Shown here piece after piece: positions 1 to 5,530 of a DNA stretch of 11,555 nucleotides. Every line of letters starts with the position of its first letter. Positions within the stretch are counted from its first letter, which is position 1. The notes below the pieces were generated by a model. The model saw only the letters and a list, made by a program, of their open reading frames with translations, was not told the origin of the DNA and ran no database searches. The stretch comes from Clostridia bacterium (GTDB taxonomy: Bacteria > Bacillota > Clostridia > Christensenellales > Borkfalkiaceae): positions 1-11,555 of the forward strand of contig CAAGDF010000047.1 in NCBI GenBank assembly GCA_900768525.1, given 5' to 3'. Both the position numbers and the translations under genes were made by a program.

Positions 1-129
1 AACTCCGTTCTCTTCGTTTTCTACCTTTTTATCGAGTGCAAATACCGTGTAACCGTTATTTTTGAAGAGGGCGACTGCGGCTTTACCCATTCCGCCGTAC
101 GCACCCGTAACAAGCGCGAATTTACCCAT
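1..129 (-). CDS. SDR family oxidoreductase, N-terminal 43 residues only
   Basis: Partial gene running off the left edge; only the first 43 codons are present. The product starts MGKFALVTGAYGGMGKAA, the first beta strand plus the TGxxxGxG dinucleotide-binding loop (residues 8-15) of short-chain dehydrogenases/reductases. An Asp at residue 33, at the end of the predicted second beta strand (VFALDKK), is the usual sign of NAD(H) rather than NADP(H) preference; this is inference from the family. The ATG lies inside the end of the upstream mutT-type gene (8-nt overlap, 122-129), and a purine-rich AAGGAA about 11 nt upstream could serve as ribosome site, so the two genes are probably translationally coupled. 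The catalytic Tyr-x-x-x-Lys and substrate domain lie outside the window, so the substrate cannot be stated. Confidence 0.85.
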   Translation of the reverse strand, partial: MGKFALVTGAYGGMGKAAVALFKNNGYTVFALDKKVENEENGV

Positions 130-514
130 TTTTCATCATTTCCTTTTTGATTTTTTCAAGAATTTCCATATCGGCGGGGCAGAATTGAAAATTATCTATC
201 TCATCGGCGGTTATCCACTTAAGCGCGTTATGCTCGAGTAATTGAGGTTCGCCGTTTGCCGTTGCGTTAAATACCGTAAGTCGCACGGTGATATCGGGGT
301 ATTCGTGCGTAACAACGCAAAATTCTTCGTGCACGGTAATAGCCAAATTCAATTCCTCTTTGCATTCGCGCACAAGAGCTTGCGGCTTGCTTTCGCCTTT
401 CTCTACCTTGCCGCCCACAAATTCCCATAAAAGCCCGCGCGCCTTATTTTTCGGTCTTTGGCATATCAAAAACTTTTCGCTTTTTTTAATCAGCGCGGCA
501 ACAACATCGGTCAT
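122..514 (-). CDS. mutT: Nudix hydrolase, MutT-like (8-oxo-dGTP diphosphatase type)
   Basis: A 130-residue single-domain Nudix protein, about the length of E. coli MutT. The Nudix box spans residues 35-57: GKVEKGE, seven residues, then RE-C-KEE-L-N-L. The metal-binding glutamates (E50, E53, E54) and R49 are present; the usually conserved Gly near the end of the motif is Asn56. The preceding W30-EFVGG stretch (residues 30-35) matches the MutT pattern before the box. The family hydrolyses nucleoside diphosphates linked to another group; MutT proper removes oxidised dGTP from the nucleotide pool. Sequence alone does not separate MutT from related pyrophosphohydrolases. The start is supported by AGGA nine nt upstream (minus strand). 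It overlaps the next gene, an SDR dehydrogenase, by 8 nt. Confidence 0.85.
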   Translation of the reverse strand: MTDVVAALIKKSEKFLICQRPKNKARGLLWEFVGGKVEKGESKPQALVRECKEELNLAITVHEEFCVVTHEYPDITVRLTVFNATANGEPQLLEHNALKWITADEIDNFQFCPADMEILEKIKKEMMKNG

Positions 515-537
515 AGCGTCATATCCTATTTTTCTTC

Positions 538-566
538 ATGTTACACTAATTTAATCATTTTTGCAA
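538..566 (-). promoter_or_regulatory. Weak candidate sigma-A promoter for the mutT-SDR operon
   Basis: On the minus strand, TTGCAA (561-566) and TAACAT (538-543) are 17 nt apart. Each matches the consensus at four of six positions. The implied transcript start near 531 leaves a short leader containing the AGGA ribosome site of the mutT-type gene. Confidence 0.35.
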
Positions 567-696
567 AACAAATCACCTCAAATCGGCAATTTGGTATAAA
601 AAACAGTGGATTTGCGTAAAAAACAGGGCTTATCAGTTGCTAAAACCGATCGGCTGAAATGTAATCGGCATATTTTTCTATATTTACGCTAATTGC

Positions 697-725
697 TTGA
701 CGAATAAAAAGTGAAGTGTTAAAAT
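697..725 (+). promoter_or_regulatory. Sigma-A promoter of the marR-tauE operon
   Basis: TTGACG (697-702), a 17-nt spacer, and TAAAAT (720-725) with an extended -10 TGT (717-719). Transcription should start near 732, which puts the ATG at 735 at the very 5' end and favours translation from the ATG at 768. Confidence 0.8.
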
Positions 726-731
726 ACTTCA
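712..731 (+). promoter_or_regulatory. Palindromic operator, probable MarR autoregulatory site
   Basis: TGAAGTGTTAAAATACTTCA is a 20-bp near-perfect inverted repeat: six-base arms TGAAGT and ACTTCA, with two further matching inner pairs. Its centre falls inside the -10 hexamer at 720-725. Length and placement fit the known MarR mode of binding pseudo-palindromes that overlap their own promoter. The assignment to the adjacent regulator is inference. Confidence 0.7.
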
Positions 732-752
732 AAAATGAACAATTCAAATTTG

Positions 753-758
753 AAAGGA
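753..758 (+). promoter_or_regulatory. Ribosome binding site deciding the marR start
   Basis: AAAGGA ends 9 nt before the ATG at 768. The in-frame ATG at 735 has no such site and sits about 3 nt after the predicted transcript start, so 768 is the better start. Confidence 0.65.
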
Positions 759-767
759 CAAAGGCGA

Positions 768-1205
768 ATGTATTTGAACATCGAAACGGCAAGAATGATA
801 GTGTCAGCGTATAATTCCGTGTGCAAACCGCTTTGCAAAGAGCTTGGTTTACCGCAGACGGCATTCGACATACTTATGTTTTTAGGCAACAATCCCGAAT
901 ACAAAACCGCTGGCGAAATTGTGGAAATTCGTAATATAAAGGCAAATCTTGTTTCCGTCAATGTGGACAGGCTTGTGCGTGAGGGCTATCTCGAGCGGCG
1001 TGCGGTGAGCGGCGATCGGCGCAAAACCGAGCTTATTTGCACCGAAAAGGCACAAGCCGTCATATCCCGCGGGCGTGAAATTCAAAATTCTTTTCCCGAA
1101 AGGCTGTGCTCGGGTATGGACGAAAAAACGCACGCGGCGTTTTTGGCTGCATTAGCCATAATTAAGGACAACCTGAAATCGATGCAGGAGGGCGAAGAAG
1201 AATGA
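768..1205 (+). CDS. MarR family transcriptional regulator
   Basis: A 145-residue winged helix-turn-helix protein when read from the ATG at 768. An in-frame ATG at 735 would add 11 residues but lacks a ribosome site. The helix-turn-helix spans about residues 47-71, and the wing carries the MarR hallmark SGDRRK (81-86) within the RR-AVSGDRRKTELICTEKA stretch. Flanking helices at both ends would form the dimer interface. The stop codon overlaps the ATG of the TauE/SafE gene (ATGA, 1202-1205), so the two are co-translated. A 20-bp palindrome sits on the promoter, so it probably represses its own operon and releases in response to a ligand exported by the neighbour; the ligand is unknown. Two cysteines (C19, C23) near the N-terminus could in principle sense redox state, but this is speculative. 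Confidence 0.9.
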   Translation: MYLNIETARMIVSAYNSVCKPLCKELGLPQTAFDILMFLGNNPEYKTAGEIVEIRNIKANLVSVNVDRLVREGYLERRAVSGDRRKTELICTEKAQAVISRGREIQNSFPERLCSGMDEKTHAAFLAALAIIKDNLKSMQEGEEE

Positions 1206-1978
1206 ACATATTTATTGCCATTTTAGTAACGTTTTTTGCGGGTATGGGCGCGGGGCTTGGCACGGGCTTTGCGGGAATGAGCGCGGCTGCGGTAATCAGC
1301 CCGATGCTCATTACGTTTTTAGGCATAGACCCGTATATGGCGGTGGGCATCGCCTTATCGTCGGACGTGCTTGCCAGCGCGGTTTCGGCGTACACATATC
1401 ACAAAAATAAGAATCTCGATATAAAAAACGGCATAATCATGATGGTTACGGTGCTTGTGTTTACAATGGTCGGCAGTTATATCGCAAGCCTTGTGCCCAC
1501 AACAACCATGGGCGGGTTCTCCGTTTTTATGACGTTTTTGCTCGGCATAAAATTCATTGTTCGCCCGGTTATGACGACCAAGGAAAGTATGGAAGAAGTA
1601 TCCGTAAAAAAGCGTGTTATTCAATCGGTTATCTGCGGCGCGCTGATCGGTTTTATATGCGGTTTTGTCGGTGCGGGCGGCGGTATGATGATGCTCCTTA
1701 TTTTAACAACGGTTATGGGGTACGAATTAAAAACCGCCGTCGGTACGAGTGTTTTCATAATGACTTTCACCGCGCTTACGGGTGCGGTATCGCACTTTGT
1801 AATCGGCGGCATGCCGGATCTGCTTGTATTGGGGTTGTGCGTTGCGTTTACGCTGATATGGGCAAGAATTGCCGCGGTTTTTGCAAACAAGGCGCAACCA
1901 AAAACGCTTAACCGCGCAACGGGCGTGGTTCTCGTAATTCTCGGCGCGGTGATTATGGCGTTTAACTTTTTTAAATAG
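1202..1978 (+). CDS. TauE/SafE family membrane transporter (sulfite exporter family)
   Basis: A 258-residue, strongly hydrophobic protein with about eight predicted membrane helices, typical of TauE/SafE (former DUF81) transporters. It shows the internal repeat of the family: a glycine-rich motif in the first half (GTGFAGMSAAA, from about residue 20) and its counterpart GFVGAGGGMMM at 154-164. A charged cytoplasmic loop with TTKESMEEVSVKKR separates the halves. Family members export small organic or inorganic anions such as sulfite or sulfoacetate; the substrate here cannot be read from the sequence. It is translationally coupled to the MarR regulator through a 4-nt overlap, an arrangement that suggests inducible export of the regulator's ligand. 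A terminator follows at 1997-2027. Confidence 0.88.
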   Translation: MNIFIAILVTFFAGMGAGLGTGFAGMSAAAVISPMLITFLGIDPYMAVGIALSSDVLASAVSAYTYHKNKNLDIKNGIIMMVTVLVFTMVGSYIASLVPTTTMGGFSVFMTFLLGIKFIVRPVMTTKESMEEVSVKKRVIQSVICGALIGFICGFVGAGGGMMMLLILTTVMGYELKTAVGTSVFIMTFTALTGAVSHFVIGGMPDLLVLGLCVAFTLIWARIAAVFANKAQPKTLNRATGVVLVILGAVIMAFNFFK

Positions 1979-1996
1979 AACTTATCGTCATATATG

Positions 1997-2027
1997 AGCA
2001 GCGGCTGAATTATACCGCAGCTTTTTA
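1997..2027 (+). terminator. Intrinsic terminator of marR-tauE
   Basis: Stem AGC-A-GCGG pairs with CCGC-A-GCT (seven base pairs and one A-A mismatch) around a 10-nt loop, followed by TTTTTAT. It lies 19 nt after the tauE/safE stop codon. Confidence 0.75.
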
Positions 2028-2030
2028 TAT

Positions 2031-2071
2031 GCAAAAAATCGGGCTATAAGTCGGTTATCGACCGTTTTTGC
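2031..2071. repeat. Palindromic repeat copy R1
   Basis: Core GCTATAAGTCGGTTATCGAC at 2043-2062. The core is enclosed by an outer stem: GCAAAAA (2031-2037) with TTTTTGC (2065-2071), and CGG (2040-2042) with CCG (2062-2064). Inside the core, ATAA and TTAT can pair around a 5-nt GTCGG loop. The A and T runs on both sides also make it resemble a bidirectional terminator. Confidence 0.6.
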
Positions 2072-2101
2072 GCATTTTTTCGTTTGTATCTTTAAAAAAA
2101 T

Positions 2102-2193
2102 AAAAACCGCGCTATAAGTCGATTATCGATAGTTTTAATAAATTATCGGTAAAATCGCGTTTATGCTGTTTTTGCTAAAAAGTGCGGTTTTTT
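2102..2193. repeat. Palindromic repeat copy R2, enlarged
   Basis: Core GCTATAAGTCGATTATCGAT at 2111-2130, identical to R1 at 18 of 20 positions, in the same orientation and 68 nt away. A 9-base inverted repeat encloses a larger unit: AAAAACCGC (2102-2110) pairs with GCGGTTTTT (2184-2192). TTATCG recurs inside at about 2144-2149. Confidence 0.55.
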
Positions 2194-2232
2194 CTAAATA
2201 AAATTATGTTCAATCAAAAAACACAAAACTCT

Positions 2233-2261
2233 TTGACAATAATTCGTCGGTGTGCTAATAT
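2233..2261 (+). promoter_or_regulatory. Strong sigma-A promoter for the Gfo/Idh-like gene
   Basis: A perfect TTGACA (2233-2238), a 17-nt spacer, and TAATAT (2256-2261) preceded by an extended -10 TGC (2253-2255). Transcript start is expected near 2268, giving a leader of about 63 nt. Confidence 0.82.
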
Positions 2262-2270
2262 ATTATCAAA

Positions 2271-2282
2271 CAAAATATTTTG
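2271..2282. promoter_or_regulatory. Perfect 12-bp palindrome at the transcript start
   Basis: CAAAATATTTTG is a perfect palindrome just downstream of the predicted transcript start of the Gfo/Idh-like gene. This position suits a repressor site, but an AT-rich palindrome this short can arise by chance. Confidence 0.35.
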
Positions 2283-2304
2283 CTGCGTAGGCGTGCTTAA
2301 CAGG

Positions 2305-2318
2305 TTGCCGCGCGGCAA
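2305..2318. promoter_or_regulatory. Perfect 14-bp GC-rich palindrome before the ribosome site
   Basis: TTGCCGCGCGGCAA is a perfect palindrome in an otherwise AT-rich leader. It ends just before the AAAGG ribosome site at 2320-2324. A LacI-type operator (central CG) or an RNA hairpin limiting ribosome access are both possible; neither is proved. Confidence 0.5.
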
Positions 2319-2330
2319 TAAAGGTACATT

Positions 2331-3554
2331 ATGGATAAAGTAAGAATGGGAATAATCGGGTTAGGGCAACGCGGAGCTATGCTGCTCAAAAAAGTTTTGC
2401 TGACCTTTGACGACGTAGAGATAACTGCGCTTTGCGATCAGTTTGAGGACAGGCAAAACGATGCCGCTGCCGCCGTGCGCGAAGCCAAGGGCAACACGCC
2501 TTTTTTGACCGACGACTATAAAAAAGTCCTCGAGCGCGGCGACGTGGACGCGGTACTTATTTCCACCTCGTGGGAAATGCACATTACCATTTCTTGCGAC
2601 GCTATGCGCGCAGGCAAAATAACGGCTATGGAAGTCGGCGGTGCTAACAGCGAAGAGGACTGCTGGAGGCTCGTCCGTGCTTACGAGGAAACCAAAACCC
2701 CGTTTATGTTTATGGAAAACTGCTGTTTCGACCGTTCGGAGAGCATGATTTTGAATATGGTTCGCGACGGCGTATTCGGCAAAATCATGTTTGCGTCGGG
2801 CGCATATTCGCATGATTTGCGCGAAGAAGTCGGGCACGGGTTCGACATTCGCCATTATCGTCTGAGAAACTATATGTTGCGCAACGGCGAAAATTATCCC
2901 ACGCACGAATTAGGTCCTATAGCTCAAATGCTCAATATCAACCGCGGAAACAGAATGGAATCGCTCGTATCGGTATCGACTGCCGCCGCGGGGCTTAAAG
3001 AATACATCAATGCCGACGAGAAGTTGAAAAACGAACTCGGCGACGTAACGATCAAGCAGGGCGACGTTGTCACCACGCTTATAAAATGCGCGGGCGGCGA
3101 GGTCATTCAGCTTTGCCTTAACACCACATTGCCCACTTACTACACGCGCGATATCGTCGTTCGCGGCACGAAAGGTATGTATAATCAGCTGATAAACGCC
3201 GTATTTATGGACGAACCGCACGAAAAAGAGTTCTGGACGGGTTACGAAAACGCCGAACTGTATATGCATTCAGCCAAGAAATACGAGGAAAAATACCTGC
3301 CCGAAACGTGGAAGCGAATCACGCCCGAGCAAATCGAAAGCGGGCACGGCGGTATGGACGCAATCGAATTCCGCGCGTTTATCGATGCGGCAAAGAGCGG
3401 TTCGCCCATGCCCGTGGACGTATACGATGCGGCGGCATGGATGTCCGTAACATATCTGTCCGAGCAATCTATAGCGTTAGGCAATGCGGTTTCGATTCCC
3501 GATTTTACCAACGGAAAATGGACTTTCAGTGTTGATCCCAACATGAAAAAATAA
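2331..3554 (+). CDS. Gfo/Idh/MocA family protein, GH109-like
   Basis: A 407-residue cytoplasmic NAD(P)-binding protein with no signal peptide. The N-terminal Rossmann domain begins MDKVRMGIIGLGQRG (GxGxxG at residues 10-15). The C-terminal domain carries YPTHELGP (189-196) followed by an ININRGNR-like stretch, and GHGGMD (338-343). From memory these resemble conserved blocks of glycoside hydrolase family 109, the NAD-dependent alpha-N-acetylgalactosaminidases that share the Gfo/Idh fold; H192 would match the conserved histidine of the HxLGP block. The usual EKP motif of Gfo/Idh dehydrogenases appears as MEVGG. It may thus be a GH109-like glycosidase or an ordinary sugar/inositol oxidoreductase. 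AAAGG lies 6 nt before the ATG. It is monocistronic, with its own strong promoter and two leader palindromes that suggest substrate-controlled expression. Confidence 0.85.
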   Translation: MDKVRMGIIGLGQRGAMLLKKVLLTFDDVEITALCDQFEDRQNDAAAAVREAKGNTPFLTDDYKKVLERGDVDAVLISTSWEMHITISCDAMRAGKITAMEVGGANSEEDCWRLVRAYEETKTPFMFMENCCFDRSESMILNMVRDGVFGKIMFASGAYSHDLREEVGHGFDIRHYRLRNYMLRNGENYPTHELGPIAQMLNINRGNRMESLVSVSTAAAGLKEYINADEKLKNELGDVTIKQGDVVTTLIKCAGGEVIQLCLNTTLPTYYTRDIVVRGTKGMYNQLINAVFMDEPHEKEFWTGYENAELYMHSAKKYEEKYLPETWKRITPEQIESGHGGMDAIEFRAFIDAAKSGSPMPVDVYDAAAWMSVTYLSEQSIALGNAVSIPDFTNGKWTFSVDPNMKK

Positions 3555-3629
3555 AAAGGCTACAGCGAAGCAAAAGCATTTTTCAACCAAAAACCGCAAA
3601 AGCACAATACGAATAATTTTTATAAAATA

Positions 3630-3667
3630 TGCGGCTATAGGTCGATTATCGGCACATAACCGCCGCA
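3630..3667. repeat. Palindromic repeat copy R3
   Basis: Core GCTATAGGTCGATTATCGGC at 3634-3653 matches R1 and R2 at 17 of 20 positions each. TGCGG (3630-3634) pairs with CCGCA (3663-3667). The A-to-G change at core position 7 turns an A-T pair of the inner ATAA/TTAT hairpin into G-T, so it keeps the RNA hairpin. Confidence 0.55.
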
Positions 3668-3686
3668 GAATGCTATTATTAAAAGA

Positions 3687-3713
3687 ATATAATCGGCGAA
3701 CGTTTCATAAACT
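3687..3713 (+). promoter_or_regulatory. Candidate sigma-E-type sporulation promoter of sigK
   Basis: ATA (3687-3689), exactly 16 nt, then CATAAACT (3706-3713) fits the mother-cell sigma-E pattern ATA-N16-CATAnnnT. In Bacillus, sigma-E is the known activator of sigK. The implied start near 3720 leaves a very short leader. A competing sigma-A reading uses a perfect TATAAT at 3688-3693, but that box has no recognisable -35. Confidence 0.45.
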
Positions 3714-3721
3714 TGTGTTAC

Positions 3722-3726
3722 GAGGA
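3722..3726 (+). promoter_or_regulatory. Ribosome binding site deciding the sigK start
   Basis: GAGGA ends 7 nt before the GTG at 3734. The longer reading from TTG at 3713 has no ribosome site upstream, and its extra residues do not resemble SigK. Confidence 0.65.
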
Positions 3727-3733
3727 CAGTGAA

Positions 3734-4435
3734 GTGTTCGCTGATTTTTTATCTTTTATAATAGGCAAAATAGTATTCTTTTGCGGCTCGCTCGGCGGCG
3801 ATAGTTTTCCGAAACCGCTCAGCAAGGAAGAAGAGCGTAAGTGTTTAATCGCATGTAAAAACGGCGATTCGTCCGCGCGCGAAAAGTTAATTAAGCACAA
3901 TTTGAGGCTTGTCGCGCATGTTGTAAAAAAATATCAGGGCGCGTACGATAACGACGATTTGATTTCCGTCGGGACGATCGGTTTGGTAAAAGCAATCAAT
4001 ACGTTTGACAGCACAAAGGGCACTCAGCTTGCCACTTATACGGCGCGCTGTATCGAAAATGAAATTTTAATGCTCCTTCGCGCAAACAAAAAATACAAAG
4101 CCGACGTATCCATTTCCGAGGTTATCGGGTGCGATAAAGAGGGCAATGAACTCAGTCTTATGGAACTGCTTGCCGTCGATGAAGAGAGCGTTTTATCGCA
4201 AGTCGAACAAAGCGTATTCCGCGAAAAACTATTGAAAACCGTGCGTGCTGCGCTTACCGACAGAGAATATACGGTAATTTTGTTGCGTTTCGGGCTTAAA
4301 GGCAACGCCCCGCTGTGTCAAAGAGAGGTTGCCTCGCTTCTGAAAATTTCTCGTTCGTATATTTCGCGCATAGAAAAAAAGTCAATCGAAAAACTCCGCA
4401 AATACATAATCGAAAACAAAATCGAACTGTTCTGA
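3734..4435 (+). CDS. sigK: RNA polymerase sporulation sigma factor SigK (pro-sigma-K)
   Basis: A 233-residue sigma-70-family protein read from GTG at 3734. Sigma region 2 (about 50-120) includes KHNLRLVAHVVKKY, DLISVGTIGLVKA and ATYTARCIENEIL. Region 4 near the C-terminus ends in a helix-turn-helix (LLKISRSYISRIEKKSIEKL). These blocks, and DKEGNELSLMELL, follow Bacillus SigK more closely than SigE as I recall both. SigK directs late mother-cell genes for spore coat and cortex. Residues 2-20 are hydrophobic and then Gly-Ser rich (FADFLSFIIGKIVFFCGS), aligning with the Bacillus pro-sequence that membrane protease SpoIVFB removes; cleavage near S19 is inferred. The gene is uninterrupted, with no skin-type element. 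No clear terminator follows, and the downstream gene has its own promoter. Confidence 0.92.
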   Translation: MFADFLSFIIGKIVFFCGSLGGDSFPKPLSKEEERKCLIACKNGDSSAREKLIKHNLRLVAHVVKKYQGAYDNDDLISVGTIGLVKAINTFDSTKGTQLATYTARCIENEILMLLRANKKYKADVSISEVIGCDKEGNELSLMELLAVDEESVLSQVEQSVFREKLLKTVRAALTDREYTVILLRFGLKGNAPLCQREVASLLKISRSYISRIEKKSIEKLRKYIIENKIELF

Positions 4436-4514
4436 AAGGTTTATTCCTAAAAATCGCGCGTAAACACCCGTCTTGAAAATAGTTTTACGTTCTTGCCGAT
4501 TGCCGATTGATTTC

Positions 4515-4543
4515 TTGACGAGTCGTATAATTTTTGATAGAAT
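4515..4543 (+). promoter_or_regulatory. Sigma-A promoter of the SDR gene
   Basis: TTGACG (4515-4520), a 17-nt spacer, and TAGAAT (4538-4543) with an extended -10 TGA (4535-4537). The expected transcript start is about 4550. A short direct repeat, TGCCGAT twice at about 4494-4507, lies just upstream. Confidence 0.78.
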
Positions 4544-4579
4544 AGAACCGTTATAAAATTATTGAATATGGGGGCAGGC

Positions 4580-5374
4580 ATGAAGAGAATTATAGTTGTA
4601 ACGGGCGCAAGCAGTGGTCTGGGCAAGGAATTTGTTTTGCAGATATCAAAAAAAGAAAAGGTAGACGAGATCTGGGCGATTGCCCGTCGCGCCGACCGTC
4701 TTGAAGAACTCAACGCCGAGGTTAACGTAAAAGTCGTGCCGCTATCCATCGATTTATCAGACGGCGCGGCGATAAAGGCATATAAAGATAAATTGGAAGC
4801 CGAAAAGCCCGAAATCGTAATTTTGGCAAACTGCGCCGGGTACGGCAAGTTCGGTCATTACGAAACCATATCGACCGAAACGTATATCAACATGATAAAC
4901 CTTAACTGCGAGGCGGCGGTATATATGACCGATTATTCTTTGCCGTATATGAAAGAGGGCGCAAAGATTATGAACGTTGCCTCGTGCGCAGGTTTTCAAC
5001 CCATACCGTATATAAACATATACGGCGCTACCAAAGCGTTTATGGTCAGTTATACCCGCGCGCTCAACTGCGAGCTTAAATACAGAAAAATTCACGTTCT
5101 TGCGCTTTGTCCGTTCTGGTCAAAGACCGAATTTTTCAATCGCGCTATAAAAGAGGGCGAAAAACCCGTCGTAATTCATTACAGCGCGATGTACGACGCC
5201 GATTTCGTAATAAGAAAAGCCATCAAGGCGTTGTATTCCAACAAGGATATTTGCGCGCCCGGCGGCAAAAATAAATTCCAATGGTTTCTCACCAAACTTT
5301 TCAACCATAGGTTCGTTATGAAAACCTGGATGAAAATGCAAAAACTCGACGGCACTAAAGAAATAAGAAAATAA
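4580..5374 (+). CDS. SDR family NAD(P)-dependent oxidoreductase
   Basis: A 264-residue classical short-chain dehydrogenase. It has the TGASSGLG cofactor loop (8-15), the NCAG motif (84-87, the NNAG equivalent), a catalytic serine at S135 (VASCAG), and the YxxxK pair Y148/K152 (YGATK). Arginines R36-R37 at the end of the second beta strand favour NADPH. The C-terminal 50 residues are basic and aromatic (FQWFLTKLFNHRFVMKTW), which may form an amphipathic membrane-contacting region. In-frame starts also exist at 4562 (TTG) and 4568 (ATG). The start at 4580 is chosen because the protein then begins directly with the first beta strand and is preceded by a G-rich stretch, about 30 nt after the predicted transcript start. 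The substrate is unknown. Confidence 0.88.
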   Translation: MKRIIVVTGASSGLGKEFVLQISKKEKVDEIWAIARRADRLEELNAEVNVKVVPLSIDLSDGAAIKAYKDKLEAEKPEIVILANCAGYGKFGHYETISTETYINMINLNCEAAVYMTDYSLPYMKEGAKIMNVASCAGFQPIPYINIYGATKAFMVSYTRALNCELKYRKIHVLALCPFWSKTEFFNRAIKEGEKPVVIHYSAMYDADFVIRKAIKALYSNKDICAPGGKNKFQWFLTKLFNHRFVMKTWMKMQKLDGTKEIRK

Positions 5375-5432
5375 TTTTGCAACCGTCCGCAAAAACGCAG
5401 TCGCGCGTGTCACAAAAAAAACAAAACCGCGC

Positions 5433-5451
5433 GTGCGCGTATCGCGCGCAC
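5433..5451. other. Strong GC hairpin in an alternating CG tract upstream of thyA
   Basis: GTGCGCG (5433-5439), loop TATCG, and CGCGCAC (5445-5451) form a seven-pair GC-rich stem with no T-run after it, so it is not a standard terminator. It lies within an alternating pyrimidine-purine stretch at 5429-5450. Related sequences recur nearby (about 5401-5413 and 5462-5477). No convincing sigma-A promoter was found between 5375 and 5530. Confidence 0.55.
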
Positions 5452-5530
5452 CAGAACTATATCGCGTGCGCATATCACAATCTTAACAAATAACCGTAAA
5501 TCGGTCAAATTCACAACGGAGAAAAAAACA

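Larger units (their letters stand above)
1979..2330. other. Gene-free interval: terminator, palindromic repeats and leader
   Basis: This 352-nt AT-rich interval holds the operon terminator (1997-2027), two copies of a palindromic repeat (2031-2071 and 2102-2193), a promoter (2233-2261) and a leader with two perfect palindromes (2271-2282, 2305-2318). No credible coding sequence was seen on either strand. Confidence 0.7.

Noticed and set aside
735..767. Longer marR reading from the ATG at 735
   Set aside because: No ribosome site upstream and the predicted transcript starts at about 732; AAAGGA at 753-758 favours the ATG at 768.
3555..3629. Terminator after the Gfo/Idh gene
   Set aside because: Several GC-AAAA-GC words are present, but no stem of convincing length followed by a T-run could be built.
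3713..3733. Seven-residue N-terminal extension of SigK from TTG at 3713
   Set aside because: It lacks a ribosome site, and the extra residues do not match the SigK pro-sequence; GAGGA at 3722-3726 supports GTG 3734.
3734..4435. Assignment of the sigma factor as SigE
   Set aside because: The LIKHNLRLVAHVVKKY and DKEGNELSL blocks and the short hydrophobic N-terminus fit SigK better than the longer, differently composed SigE pro-sequence.
5375..5530. Tetrahydrofolate riboswitch upstream of thyA-folA
   Set aside because: The leader shows only a CG hairpin; I could not see the conserved THF aptamer blocks or a pseudoknot arrangement.
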